Source: a virus. Taken from it: DNA of 64,000 nt. The notes under the pieces are model-generated. The model worked only from the letters and a program-made list of their open reading frames with translations, was not told the DNA's origin and did no database searches. This document shows positions 49,861 to 57,929 of the stretch, piece after piece (the first letter of the stretch is position 1; every line of letters starts with the position of its first letter). Where the stretch lies: positions 1-64,000 of the IMG/VR virus record IMGVR_UViG_3300044946_000177, one strand, 5' to 3'. A program made the translations under genes and the position numbers.

Positions 49861-52175
49861 TTCGAATACCTCACTCCCAGTGATGCTTCGGCGTCAAGAG
49901 GAATGTTAGGGAGCCATACCGGTGCCCGGCACATTTCCAACCGACACAGCTCCAATGTCTCTTCCGCCTTCGAGTTGTCAGGAATCAACAGCAGGAGTTC
50001 GTCGTAGGGCCAATTCAAGCTCCTGATCCCGTACTGGCGCTTGATCCGGATCATGGCCTGGCTGACGTGCACGCGCGACACGAATTCCATTATGTTCTGG
50101 CACAACTTGGAAGGCCACATCTTTTTCCAGCCGCGCTTGACTTTCATCCGCCAGTAGCCGTTGCGCTCGAAGTCGCGGCAGTCCTCGTCGGGACCGGGCC
50201 GATGGAATTCGAGGGTATCGTACAGCATGGCTTGGCCCGACGGAAGAATTAACTTGTGGTCCTTCACCAAGAACGGCCCCCATTCCATCGGCGGGCCGCC
50301 TGCGAGGCGCGAAATGATCCTTCCGCACTGCGCCCAGTACCCCGTGTTAGGAGCGCAAACAGCCGGATGACTGTCACGGAAAATTGTCACGAAGCGGTCG
50401 GCTTCTTCCAGGCTCATGTCGACCGGAGGACCATAAAGTCCCGCTTTCGCAGTTTTCTGAAATTGCTTGGCGGCTGCACCATAGATACAATTATGTACAA
50501 TAAAAAAACCGGCAGCAGTCACAACGGTGAATCTGTTCCTCGGCCCGCTGCAAACGAGATCGTAAGTCGGCAAGCTCCTTCTCCAGATCGCGAAGTCGTC
50601 TCCGGTTAGCTGTCTGAGATTCATAGCCTGTGACGGTAAGTTCGCCGAACCGGTTTCCAACGCTAGGGACAGGATGCTTCCTCTTACTCGTGAAGCGGGT
50701 TGCCACGTACTCCCGCACAATACAAGGTGGTCCGGAGTCATGAAAACGCCCTTTCGCTTCACGACGCGCTTTACGCCCTGCGAGATCAAACCCAAGTGCT
50801 CGACCCACTCGCAACCGTCCCATAACAGATCATCAGTAGATACTTCAGTTATGGGTTTTATCCCGTTGTTTGTCAACACTAAAGTATTCGGGCCAAGACA
50901 CATTAAATTCGCTTGTTTCGAGCATCCTCTTTTTTGCTCCATTTCCAGTTTGCGAGGGTCGTCCTTGCCGGGTTTGTAAATTTCTTCGCCGTAAAACTCG
51001 CAGGCCAAGGGTATATAGGGATCCTCGCCGCGACGAAGCCGCTCTACCACGTCGTCTTGCCCCGCCAGCTTCATCGCGAACCTGAATTCAACCTGCGAAG
51101 CATCGACCGGCCCTAGCAGGTATCCTTCCGGCGCCAAAATCGAACGTCGGATAGCGGAACCACGCTTGAAGTTGAGCCAGTTCGCGCCATCGCCTCCCGT
51201 AGGCCGGAGGGTAGCAGCGCCACAGTAGCGCAGATAAACGCACAGAGATCCTCGTTGCGCCATTGTACCCAATGTTTCTGCGCGCGTCTGGAGAAGCGTC
51301 GACTTGGCGCCGATGCGGGCTTCGGCAAGCGTCCGGATGCGATCGTCGTCATGTTCGAGCAGCTCCTGCATGAAATCGTCGTTTTTGGCAAACTGCGGAA
51401 TGTCGCCGTTCTTACCCTGCTTGTATTCGATCTCGACGCCCTCAGCTTCGAGTAGCGCTTGGAATTTAGCGGCAGATTGGACGTCGGCCTCGGTGATTCC
51501 GAGAGCCTTCATGCGCTCCTGTTTGGCGAGAGCTTCGGACTCCCAGAGATCCGCAAGCATTTCGGTATCCGCACGCAGGACTGGATCAACGAACATTCGG
51601 ATTAGAGAGTCAATAACTTCCATCTCCTCCAACGGTATTTTCTTGATCAAACGCGAAAATATCTGCCAGATACTCTCACATTCATCGGCCGCGCCTTCAC
51701 CAATTTGCTGCTGCACGGCGGCCGACAGCTCAAACCAGTGCTTTCCCTTGAACAAATGGTAGGGCGTGGTCTTCGCGCCAATCCCGTTCAACTTGCGTAC
51801 GTTGTCGAGGGAAACGGATTCATGAATAGGATAAAGCAGCCGCGCCATCGACATGGTGCAGGCGTACATCTTTGGGCGTACGCCATAATGATGCGCCAAA
51901 ATCAAACCGTCAAAATTCATATGGTGGCAAATCAGACAAACATCCGACCAATCCTCTTGCGCAAGCACGTGCCGCAGTTGTCGCTCATCGTACCATTTGG
52001 CAAGCGTATCAGGCGCCCACTTGATGCCGGCACAGTGAACCTTGAACCAAGGATGGCGTACATACTCCTCGGTCGTGCAAGCGTTTTCGTTATTACGTTT
52101 AAGTCTATACTCAACGCCGCGAGAATCCTTCTCGCTGGTGAAAAACGTCTCGGCGTCGAATACTACGAACCTCAC
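49857..52175 (-). CDS. Family A DNA polymerase interrupted by a mini-intein
   Basis: GTG 52175 is the start: it overlaps the previous stop as GTGA and begins protein-like sequence VRFVVFDAETFF. The 772-residue precursor has an exonuclease region (Asp7-x-Glu9; HHMNFDGLIL near 84-93). Motif A is GPVDASQVEFRFA with Asp358, and motif B is Arg416-x3-Lys420, then N423. Motif C is PYDELLLLIP (724-726), with Tyr in place of the usual His. Residues 426-562 are an intein, leaving 635 residues once spliced. This enzyme should replicate the phage genome. With the intein in place, motif B is broken, so splicing is required. Confidence 0.85.
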   Translation of the reverse strand: MRFVVFDAETFFTSEKDSRGVEYRLKRNNENACTTEEYVRHPWFKVHCAGIKWAPDTLAKWYDERQLRHVLAQEDWSDVCLICHHMNFDGLILAHHYGVRPKMYACTMSMARLLYPIHESVSLDNVRKLNGIGAKTTPYHLFKGKHWFELSAAVQQQIGEGAADECESIWQIFSRLIKKIPLEEMEVIDSLIRMFVDPVLRADTEMLADLWESEALAKQERMKALGITEADVQSAAKFQALLEAEGVEIEYKQGKNGDIPQFAKNDDFMQELLEHDDDRIRTLAEARIGAKSTLLQTRAETLGTMAQRGSLCVYLRYCGAATLRPTGGDGANWLNFKRGSAIRRSILAPEGYLLGPVDASQVEFRFAMKLAGQDDVVERLRRGEDPYIPLACEFYGEEIYKPGKDDPRKLEMEQKRGCSKQANLMCLGPNTLVLTNNGIKPITEVSTDDLLWDGCEWVEHLGLISQGVKRVVKRKGVFMTPDHLVLCGSTWQPASRVRGSILSLALETGSANLPSQAMNLRQLTGDDFAIWRRSLPTYDLVCSGPRNRFTVVTAAGFFIVHNCIYGAAAKQFQKTAKAGLYGPPVDMSLEEADRFVTIFRDSHPAVCAPNTGYWAQCGRIISRLAGGPPMEWGPFLVKDHKLILPSGQAMLYDTLEFHRPGPDEDCRDFERNGYWRMKVKRGWKKMWPSKLCQNIMEFVSRVHVSQAMIRIKRQYGIRSLNWPYDELLLLIPDNSKAEETLELCRLEMCRAPVWLPNIPLDAEASLGVRYSK
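50490..50900 (-). other. Mini-intein (137 aa) in the polymerase motif B
   Basis: Reads CLGPNTLVLTNNGIKPITEV at the start (block A with Cys1), RKGVFMTPDHLVLCG (block B, T-x-x-H), TYDLVCSGPRNRFTVV (block F) and AAGFFIVHN at the end (block G His-Asn), followed by Cys+1 of the extein. No LAGLIDADG or HNH region fits in 137 residues, so this is a minimal, endonuclease-free intein. It splits the polymerase between Met425 and Cys563, just before the O-helix I-Y-G. Every splicing residue is present. Confidence 0.92.
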
Positions 52176-52462
52176 AACGGCACCACTTTGTAATTGCTCC
52201 ACCGGCCCTGCCCGCTCCAAATCTTGATCCCCTGAGCACCCAGGACCTTGTTCATCTGATGGACGTGCACGTTGATGATCGAGACCGACTCGGCGCCGCC
52301 GTCCGGGTCGTCCGCATAAACGTGTTCCCTGATCTGATCGCCCGTCACGCCCTCGGGATGCTTGCAGACATAGGCGTAGATGCGGCTCTTTACCGACCGC
52401 GCCGAGAACGGATTGTCGGGCGGGATCAGCTGGTGGCAAGTGGGGCAGCAGAACGGTTTCAT
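52172..52462 (-). CDS. Zinc-ribbon plus winged-helix protein (96 aa)
   Basis: N-terminal CCPTCHQLI zinc knuckle, then SARSVKSRIYAYVCKHPEG, VTGDQIREHVY and SVSIINVHVHQMNKVLGA, ending GRWSNYKVV: the OmpR-type C-terminal winged-helix pattern of phage transcription factors. Probably binds DNA and may regulate the operon. ATG 52462 overlaps the upstream stop by four bases; its own stop overlaps the polymerase GTG. Confidence 0.65.
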   Translation of the reverse strand: MKPFCCPTCHQLIPPDNPFSARSVKSRIYAYVCKHPEGVTGDQIREHVYADDPDGGAESVSIINVHVHQMNKVLGAQGIKIWSGQGRWSNYKVVPL

Positions 52463-52710
52463 TTGAACACCTGCGCTTCAAGCTTATCAATTTGCTTCTT
52501 AAGCGAGGCGATCTTTTTGACTCGCATCACGTTTGCGCGCTTGACCGCGGCTTCACGAGTACGATGCCAATCCCGCCCTTCGCCGTGATAGCTGCACGCA
52601 TGCCGATGGCCGGATTTTTTGGTTACCATCGACGGAGCGTTTTCGCTGCAATCGGCTTCGAATTCCTCAATGCCGATCGATAGCGCATATTTGGTTGCGA
52701 AGACTTTCAT
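52459..52710 (-). CDS. Hypothetical protein (83 aa)
   Basis: Not recognised. KVFATKYALSIGIEEFEAD, then HRHACSYHGEGRDWHRTRE, then a helix (AAVKRANVMRVKKIASLKK). Two Cys and several His suggest possible metal binding. Coupled to genes on both sides by ATGA-type overlaps. Confidence 0.5.
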   Translation of the reverse strand: MKVFATKYALSIGIEEFEADCSENAPSMVTKKSGHRHACSYHGEGRDWHRTREAAVKRANVMRVKKIASLKKQIDKLEAQVFK

Positions 52711-52787
52711 CTAAAACAACTCCAGAGGCCCGCAACGAGCGCGGGGATTGCGGCGAGGGCGAGATGGATCAGGATCCAGGTTCCCAT
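52707..52787 (-). CDS. 26-residue membrane peptide
   Basis: MGTWILIHLALAAIPALVAG is a single membrane helix, ending LWSCFR. The stop overlaps the next ATG as ATGA. Its ATG lies five bases downstream of the previous TGA. Short, but the three coupled membrane peptides in a row support that it is translated. Confidence 0.4.
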   Translation of the reverse strand: MGTWILIHLALAAIPALVAGLWSCFR

Positions 52788-52791
52788 GATA

Positions 52792-52935
52792 TCACCATCC
52801 TGCCGCGATGCACGCGAGACAAAAGAACAACGTGATGAAATCTAAGAGAATACTATATTTGTCCGTATCCTTGCGCACAGCGCGTCCGATTTCGGACCCT
52901 GCTACAAGGATCGCCAGGGCAATGCCGCGCATCAT
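52792..52935 (-). CDS. 47-residue two-helix membrane protein
   Basis: MMRGIALAILVAGSEIGRAV, then ILLDFITLFFCLACIAAGW. Two short hydrophobic helices with a charged turn (RKDTDKYS). The ATG at 52935 overlaps the previous TGA (TTATGATG). Function unknown. Confidence 0.45.
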   Translation of the reverse strand: MMRGIALAILVAGSEIGRAVRKDTDKYSILLDFITLFFCLACIAAGW

Positions 52936-53102
52936 AACGGCCTCATCAATTTGCGCATCTTGCGCGTGAGCTCGCGACCCTGTCGGATGCGTTCCTGCCG
53001 GCGCTTCTCATGGCGCCGTTCCAATTCGAAAAAGATGAACCAGGATACGGAACTGGCGATGAAGGCCAGGGAAGACAGAAATCCGAGAGTGTGAAGGTTC
53101 AT
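52932..53102 (-). CDS. 56-residue membrane-anchored basic protein
   Basis: MNLHTLGFLSSLAFIASSVS and WFIFFE form a membrane helix, followed by a long basic helix (RRHEKRRQERIRQGRELTR, KMRKLMRPL). It looks like a helix that could sit at the membrane and bind nucleic acid. The ATG overlaps the upstream stop by four bases. Confidence 0.5.
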   Translation of the reverse strand: MNLHTLGFLSSLAFIASSVSWFIFFELERRHEKRRQERIRQGRELTRKMRKLMRPL

Positions 53103-53848
53103 GGCGTCCCCCTTGGCGCGGCTTTGATCAGCTCAATCAACTTATGAGCCATGAGGATATACGCGGCGCTCTCGGCGCTCCACGCGGCGCTCTTGGCGCT
53201 CCTCGCGGCGCTCTCGGCGCTCCTCGCGGCGCTCCACGCGGCGCTCCACGCGGCGCTCCACGCGGCGCTCTCGGCGCTCCTCGCGGCGCTCTCGGCGCTC
53301 TCGGCGCTCTCGGCGCTCTCGGCGCTCCTCGCGGCGCTCCTCGCGGCGCTCTCGGCGCTCCTCGCGGCGCTCCACGCGGCGCTCCACGCGGCGCTCCTCG
53401 CGGCGCTCTCGGCGCCCGAATCAAGTCCTTTCGCTCGCAGTTCCAATACAGCGGCGCATTTTTTTATTGCATCGGATACAATCGGATGGTTAATACCGGA
53501 ATTAACTTGGTCGTCGGTCAGCAACCAATGCAGAAATTGCCAACCTACGCGCGACAAGTCAGCGCCGGACTGTACAGCAGACATGAACTGGACAGGCCAT
53601 TTTTTTGCGAGGTCGTTCGGAAGCCCTTCAAAAATGCAATCCTCCAAATGCGCCAGCATTTGAGGGATACCAAAGCGCTTTTCGTACTCGACATGATTGC
53701 CGGAATGGATCGTACAGCCGATCGCACACCCCTTTTCGTATTCCCAATATCTGCCTTTAACCAATTGATCGGCCTTGGCGTGCGCTTCCAGCTGTCTGAG
53801 AATGGCGGGCTTGGTGACGGTCGTGTTGACGAATGCGAGCATGGTCAT
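53099..53848 (-). CDS. Phage protein with Ala/Ser/Trp tandem repeats (249 aa)
   Basis: Start ATG 53848, right after the previous stop (TGACATG). The first 135 residues (ILRQLEAHAKADQLVKGRY, MLAHLEDCIFEGLPNDLAK, GADLSRVGWQFLHWLL) are a conserved helical phage domain of unknown role. Residues about 145-235 are built from four-residue SAAW, SAAR units and three-residue SAE units (RSAAWSAAWSAARSAESAAR). The end is YILMAHKLIELIKAA. The repeat probably forms a long helix or spacer and may vary by slippage. Confidence 0.6.
   Translation of the reverse strand: MTMLAFVNTTVTKPAILRQLEAHAKADQLVKGRYWEYEKGCAIGCTIHSGNHVEYEKRFGIPQMLAHLEDCIFEGLPNDLAKKWPVQFMSAVQSGADLSRVGWQFLHWLLTDDQVNSGINHPIVSDAIKKCAAVLELRAKGLDSGAESAARSAAWSAAWSAARSAESAARSAARSAESAESAESAESAARSAESAAWSAAWSAAWSAARSAESAARSAKSAAWSAESAAYILMAHKLIELIKAAPRGTP
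53164..53417. repeat. GC-rich 9/12 bp tandem repeats
   Basis: About 250 bases made of GCGGCGCTC units joined by CAC, CTC or TCG. All six frames are open here, which explains the long shadow ORFs on both strands. The minus strand encodes the SAAW/SAAR/SAE repeats. Confidence 0.9.
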
Positions 53849-53849
53849 G

Positions 53850-54059
53850 TCACGCGACCTCGACAAGATGGTCGGGCGGAAAACCGACGGAGTCACCATT
53901 CGTAAAATCAATCCGAACGCAAGTCGGCGTTTCGGTTTCCATGGCGTAGACTTCCGCATACTCAAATTCCCAACAATCCGATGTAGCGTAGCGATCGCCT
54001 TGCAAGTCTAAGCGATCGCCGACGCTTAATTCGTCGATTCGTTTTGTAGACGGTACCAT
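53850..54059 (-). CDS. Small hypothetical protein, first gene of the minus arm (69 aa)
   Basis: MVPSTKRIDELSVGDRLDLQ, then EFEYAEVYAMETETPTCVR and HLVEVA: a small beta-rich protein that resembles SH3-like phage proteins. ATG 54059 is preceded by AAGGGGAGT and lies about 25 bases from the predicted transcription start of the minus-arm promoter. Not recognised. Confidence 0.55.
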   Translation of the reverse strand: MVPSTKRIDELSVGDRLDLQGDRYATSDCWEFEYAEVYAMETETPTCVRIDFTNGDSVGFPPDHLVEVA

Positions 54060-54092
54060 TTCCCGAACTCCCCTTCGTTTTTACAATTTCAA

Positions 54093-54121
54093 TAATTAAT
54101 CCGCCAAAACGGCCAAGTCAA
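54093..54121 (-). promoter_or_regulatory. Sigma-70-type promoter for the replication arm
   Basis: Minus strand: TTGACT (54116-54121), exactly 17 bases, TAATTA (54093-54098). Transcription should start near 54085, giving a short leader before the ATG at 54059. The AT-rich surroundings match an early promoter used by host polymerase. Confidence 0.7.
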
Positions 54122-54354
54122 GCGAAATTGTAGTGAAAAGTTGGGGCTTGACGCGCGGGCGTGGCCGGGAGGACACTCACCGCCCCGCTCGGTGCCCGTT
54201 CCCTTGGGAGGCGCGCGGAAAAGAAAAGCCCCGGCAAAGGGTTGAGGCCTTGCCAGGGTAAAGTGGTTCTAGGGGAGGAACGTGAATCCAGCGACCAAAG
54301 CCGCCGACTCTTGTTTTATGCCGGGCGGCGGCAAAATGCAAGAGGAATTTTTTC
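54122..54354. other. Divergent intergenic region with hairpins
   Basis: No convincing gene. A long plus-strand frame (54161-54439) looks like a shadow. The tract contains GC-rich self-complementary parts, for example GGCAA paired with TTGCC around 54233-54260, and a plus-strand TTGACG at 54148 without a good -10. AGAGGAATTTTTTC before 54355 is a plausible ribosome binding site. It probably carries the promoter of the primase arm. Confidence 0.4.
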
Positions 54355-54552
54355 ATGTGTGACTGCATCGAACGCGTTGATAACGACCTTCGAAAATACA
54401 ACGCTGCGATCGAAACGAACATTTTTGGCACTCCGATAGCCCTTGTACGCCTTTACAAGGTCGACGAGAAAAAACGAGGCAAGCCGCCATTGCTCCAAGC
54501 TGCTTTTTGCCCGTTCTGCGGTGAAAAGTACCAGCGGAGCGAATGTAAATGA
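54355..54552 (+). CDS. Small protein with CxxC at the end (65 aa)
   Basis: Starts MCDCIERVDNDLRKYNAAI and ends AAFCPFCGEKYQR, a typical single zinc knuckle at the C-terminus of small phage proteins. AGAGGA precedes the ATG. Its stop overlaps the primase ATG by four bases, so it is the first gene of the plus arm. Confidence 0.6.
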   Translation: MCDCIERVDNDLRKYNAAIETNIFGTPIALVRLYKVDEKKRGKPPLLQAAFCPFCGEKYQRSECK

Positions 54553-56831
54553 GCGCGATGCTGGAAGCCGCGTTAAGGTACGCCGCCCTCGGCTGGTCTG
54601 TTTTTCCCATCCATTCGATCCGGTTTGACGGCAAGTGCGGTTGCGGCAAAGAAGAATGCTGGAAAAACCCAAAAAACGCCGGAAAACATCCTCGGATCAA
54701 GTGGAAGGCCGGCGCGACGTGCGACGTCGAGACGGTGCGCGCGTATTGGACGAAATGGCCCAACGCGGGCATCGGCTGCGCAACGGGCCCGTCCGGCCTG
54801 CTGGTCGCGGATGGCGACGCGGCGGAAGGCATTCTGGCGCTGCGCGCGGTGGCTGGGCCCCTGCCTCCCACCGCGCGCAGCCGGACGGCGCGAGGCGTGC
54901 ACGTCTTCTTTCGGGGGCAGGGAGGCACGCGGTCGGATCCCAATCGGAAGCTCGATACGAGAGGCACGGGCGGATACGTAGTGCTTCCGCCGAGCCCGCA
55001 CGTCTCGGGGCACATTTACCGGTGGGAGGTCGAGCCGGAAGCCGGGATCGCGGAGGCGCCCGAGACGCTCGTGGCTTGGTCACTGGAAAAGAAGCGCCGC
55101 TTCGCCACTGTGCCGGGTACCCAGTTCAGCGAAGCGGCGCCCGCGCCCAGGACAGGCGACGATGACTTTACCACTAAACTTTCAGGCGCGCTAGTCGACT
55201 GGCACGAGATCGATCAAGCGCTGCGCACGATCCCGGCCGACTGCAAGATGGACACGTGGATCCGCGTCGGCATGGCGCTGCACGCCACGGGAGACAGCGG
55301 CGCGCTGGCGCGGTGGGACCAATGGAGCTCCAAGGGGGGCGACAAGTACCGCGGCCAGACCGAGACGGCGTACAAATGGACGACGTTCAAAGCGGGGGGA
55401 GGCGTGGGGCTCGGGACGCTGTTTGCGATCGCAAGGGAGCACGGTTTCAGAAGGGAGGTGATGCAATTTGACGCCGGTGGGAAACACCCCGATGAGACGA
55501 GGCCCCCGCTCTTGAACGGAGCGGGGGCCGAAACGCCTCACGGGATGAACGGGCACGCATCCGCACTGCCCGCCAGTTTCCGGGAGACGGCCATCCACTT
55601 CCCGGACGTGACCGAAGGGGGGAAGGTCAAGGCGACCTGCCGGAACGTGCGCATCGCCATGCGGCACCTCGGAATCACGGCCGAAGAGGACGAATTTCAT
55701 GATCGAATGCGAATAGGGGGGCAGCCGCTCGGGCAGTGGGCAGGCGAATTGACCGACAACGCAGTTTTTGCTCTGCGCTCGCTGATCGAGCACGAATACG
55801 GGTTCGATCCGCCCACGACCGCGACGTTCGAGGCAGCCGTGCAAGAGTGCATTGCGCGCCGGCACCACCCCATCAAGAATTATTTCGAATCATTGCAATG
55901 GGATCGTACGCCCAGGCTTGACACATGGCTGTGCCGCTACCTCGGCGCGGACGATAATCCTTTCAATCGGGCCGTGTCGCGCCTTAGCCTGATAGCCGCG
56001 GTCCGGCGCATACTCCAACCGGGGTGTAAATTCGATCAGATCATCGTCCTGGAGGGCGTTGAGGGAAAAGGAAAAAGCTCAGCGATCGAAATCTTGGCGG
56101 GAAGCGACAATTTCAGCGACCAATTAATTTTAGGACTCCGCGACAAAGAGCAACAGGAAGTGATCCAAGGCGTGTGGCTGTACGAAATTGCGGATCTCGC
56201 GGGCCACGGCCACGCGGAAGTCGAGAAGGTCAAGGCGTTTGCCTCTCGCACCATCGACAGGGCCAGGCCCGCTTATGGGAGAAAGCGCATCGACATCCCA
56301 AGGAGGTGCATATTTTTTGGCACAACCAACGATAAGTCCTATCTGAAGTCGCAAACGGGGAATCGACGCTTTTGGCCGGTGGAGTGCCGCCACGTCGATC
56401 TGGAGGCGCTACGGCGCGATCGGGATCAGCTGTGGGCCGAAGCCGTGCTCGCGGAGCGGGGCGCGTCCCTGGTGCTCCCGGAGGTGTTGTGGGGGTCCGC
56501 CGCGGCGCTCCAGGAAAGCAGGCGGGCGCACGATCCATGGGACGACAAGCTTTCGAACCTGGAGCGGACGACTTGGGCGAAGCTGGTCGAAACGGCAGAC
56601 GGCGCCGGCGAGTGGCGGGTGCCGTCGCGCACGCTGCTGGACGACGTGCTGGGACTGCCGAGCGACCGACAAAGCGACGTCGCCGCAAAGCGCTTGGCGT
56701 ACGCGATGCGACGACTTGGCTGGGAATGCAGGCTGTTCAGGATCGAGGGCGTACCCCACAGGGGGTATGTCAAGAGCGCTGATGCTTCCATCGCGGCGAA
56801 CCCGCCCAGTGGCCAGTCGATCAAAAAATAA
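54549..56831 (+). CDS. Prim-pol primase fused to superfamily 3 helicase
   Basis: A 760-residue replication initiator. Residues about 1-180 are a bifunctional primase/polymerase domain (ALGWSVFPIHSIRFDGKCG; WPNAGIGCATGPSGLLVAD with the D-x-D type GLLVADGD; RTARGVHVFFR). Residues about 215-300 form a PriCT-type linker (WHEIDQALRTIPADCKMDT, ARWDQWSSKGGDKY). Residues about 440-640 are a VirE/SF3-type helicase: Walker A EGVEGKGKSSAIE near 501, then GVWLYEIADLAG and FFGTTNDKSYL, then QTGNRRFWPV. It unwinds and primes the phage origin, probably near 57100. Confidence 0.8.
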   Translation: MSAMLEAALRYAALGWSVFPIHSIRFDGKCGCGKEECWKNPKNAGKHPRIKWKAGATCDVETVRAYWTKWPNAGIGCATGPSGLLVADGDAAEGILALRAVAGPLPPTARSRTARGVHVFFRGQGGTRSDPNRKLDTRGTGGYVVLPPSPHVSGHIYRWEVEPEAGIAEAPETLVAWSLEKKRRFATVPGTQFSEAAPAPRTGDDDFTTKLSGALVDWHEIDQALRTIPADCKMDTWIRVGMALHATGDSGALARWDQWSSKGGDKYRGQTETAYKWTTFKAGGGVGLGTLFAIAREHGFRREVMQFDAGGKHPDETRPPLLNGAGAETPHGMNGHASALPASFRETAIHFPDVTEGGKVKATCRNVRIAMRHLGITAEEDEFHDRMRIGGQPLGQWAGELTDNAVFALRSLIEHEYGFDPPTTATFEAAVQECIARRHHPIKNYFESLQWDRTPRLDTWLCRYLGADDNPFNRAVSRLSLIAAVRRILQPGCKFDQIIVLEGVEGKGKSSAIEILAGSDNFSDQLILGLRDKEQQEVIQGVWLYEIADLAGHGHAEVEKVKAFASRTIDRARPAYGRKRIDIPRRCIFFGTTNDKSYLKSQTGNRRFWPVECRHVDLEALRRDRDQLWAEAVLAERGASLVLPEVLWGSAAALQESRRAHDPWDDKLSNLERTTWAKLVETADGAGEWRVPSRTLLDDVLGLPSDRQSDVAAKRLAYAMRRLGWECRLFRIEGVPHRGYVKSADASIAANPPSGQSIKK

Positions 56832-57015
56832 TTTCTCTGTCGTCCTCTTGTTGCGTAACTAGGTGCCCTAGCTTGTGGTCGGGATCGCCATCTTTTTTCT
56901 CCGGTTTTCCAAAGTCGCGCTCGTACTGCACTTCACACACCGCGTCCTTGACGCGCTGCGAGTGCATCAAGCAGTTCGCTATGGCCAGCAGCAGTTCCAG
57001 TTGTGCCTTGGTCAT
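56821..57015 (-). CDS. Small hypothetical protein, convergent (64 aa)
   Basis: MTKAQLELLLAIANCLMHSQ, then VQYERDFGKPEKKDGDPDH. A Leu/Ala-rich helix and an acidic/basic tail. GAAGGGACAACGAAC precedes the ATG. Its end overlaps the primase gene by 11 bases. Not recognised. Confidence 0.5.
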   Translation of the reverse strand: MTKAQLELLLAIANCLMHSQRVKDAVCEVQYERDFGKPEKKDGDPDHKLGHLVTQQEDDREIIF

Positions 57016-57546
57016 GTTCGTTGTCCCTTCATTTGCTGCGTCAAAGATAGCAAAATCCGAAAGCGTTTAATAATCACGAAATATTTCAGCCTGAAATAAT
57101 CGATCAAAACGGTAACACGGCGTAACGCCGCGGTGTTACCAAAATTTATTAGCGTTTTCAATTTGGTAACATCTGTAACAGGAGTAACACCAATAAGTAA
57201 GACTAGTTGGATAATAGGAGTTATTATTAATACATAGGATTATATTCCAGAATCTTACAGGTGTAGGGGAGCGGTGTGACGCGGTGTGCGCGCCGTTACA
57301 CCATTGAAATCATTGTGGAATAAAAACGAAATCAGTGTTTTGGTTGGCTGTTACGGGTTTCCGCGTCTGCAGGTTGAACTTGGGTAGCTTATTACCTCTT
57401 TTGAAACAAAGTTGCGCAAATCTGGGTGCTTTTTGCAACTTTATGTGTTAACATATGCAGTTTTACAATAGGAAAAATCAGGTTTTCCTATAGGTGCTTA
57501 GGTGCTACAATACCTTTTTTGCTGAAACGAGCGCAGAAAAAATCCG
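57016..57546. other. AT-rich gene-free tract with iteron-like repeats (candidate origin)
   Basis: About 530 bases with no credible ORF. Copies of a GTAACA-type motif: GGTAACAC 57111, GTGTTACC 57133 (inverted), GGTAACAT 57165, TGTAACAG 57174, AGTAACAC 57183, GTTACACC 57295. Palindromes: TATTTCAGCCTGAAATA 57082-57098; GGTAACAC with GGTGTTACC 57111-57140; ATAGGAAAA with TTTTCCTAT 57468-57491. A tandem TAGGTGCT pair lies at 57491-57506. The tract follows the primase-helicase gene and is much richer in A/T than its surroundings. Origin or regulator-binding region is inferred. Confidence 0.5.
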
Positions 57547-57547
57547 T

Positions 57548-57575
57548 TTGACTCCCGTTTTAAATCGTGTTTAAT
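57548..57575 (+). promoter_or_regulatory. Cassette promoter 1
   Basis: TTGACT at 57548, then TTTAAT at 57570 (16 bases apart; TTAATA at 57571 gives 17). The following TAATAATTG matches the other two cassettes. A hairpin GCGCC-AATCAG-GGCGC and GC-rich leader follow before the gene at 57647. Confidence 0.55.
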
Positions 57576-57646
57576 AATTGTTGCGCCAATCAGGGCGCTT
57601 TCGGCCCTTCGTGGTGGCCGGGGCAACATGAAAGGGAATGAGGGAA

Positions 57647-57925
57647 ATGAACAAAATAATTAGGGGCGATTGGATGGAAAACGGCTATCGCTCAACTTTG
57701 GCCAAGCGGGAGTTGCGCATCACTATCGTGGATGGAAAGGCTTATGATCAGGAAATGTATGCATTTCCGTGCGGTCAACCGCTATTTAATGCGCGCCTTC
57801 AGCTAGATGCTTATGGCAACGTATCTGCTTACGGCGCCGTCTGGGAATTCCTGCCGGACGATGGCGAGATAGAGCGTGTTGGCGGTACCAGCTTTTTCTT
57901 GGAAGGGCGTCTAAACGGGGGATGA
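57647..57925 (+). CDS. Cassette gene 1, hypothetical (92 aa)
   Basis: ATG 57647 is set by comparing with the other cassettes (AAGGGAATGAGGGAA before the ATG). An upstream ATG at 57638 is in frame. The product is beta-rich (RSTLAKRELRITIVDGKAY, then LDAYGNVSAYGAVWEFLPD). Not recognised; a small accessory protein with its own promoter and a terminator after it. Confidence 0.5.
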   Translation: MNKIIRGDWMENGYRSTLAKRELRITIVDGKAYDQEMYAFPCGQPLFNARLQLDAYGNVSAYGAVWEFLPDDGEIERVGGTSFFLEGRLNGG

Positions 57926-57929
57926 TTCG

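Noticed and set aside
53164-53417. Possible CRISPR array
   Set aside because: Repeats are 9/12 bp coding units with no unique spacers of usual length.
53144-53905. Plus-strand collagen-like frame (GAPRG repeats)
   Set aside because: It is the reverse of the SAAW/SAE repeat; the minus-strand gene has a conserved domain and operon overlaps.
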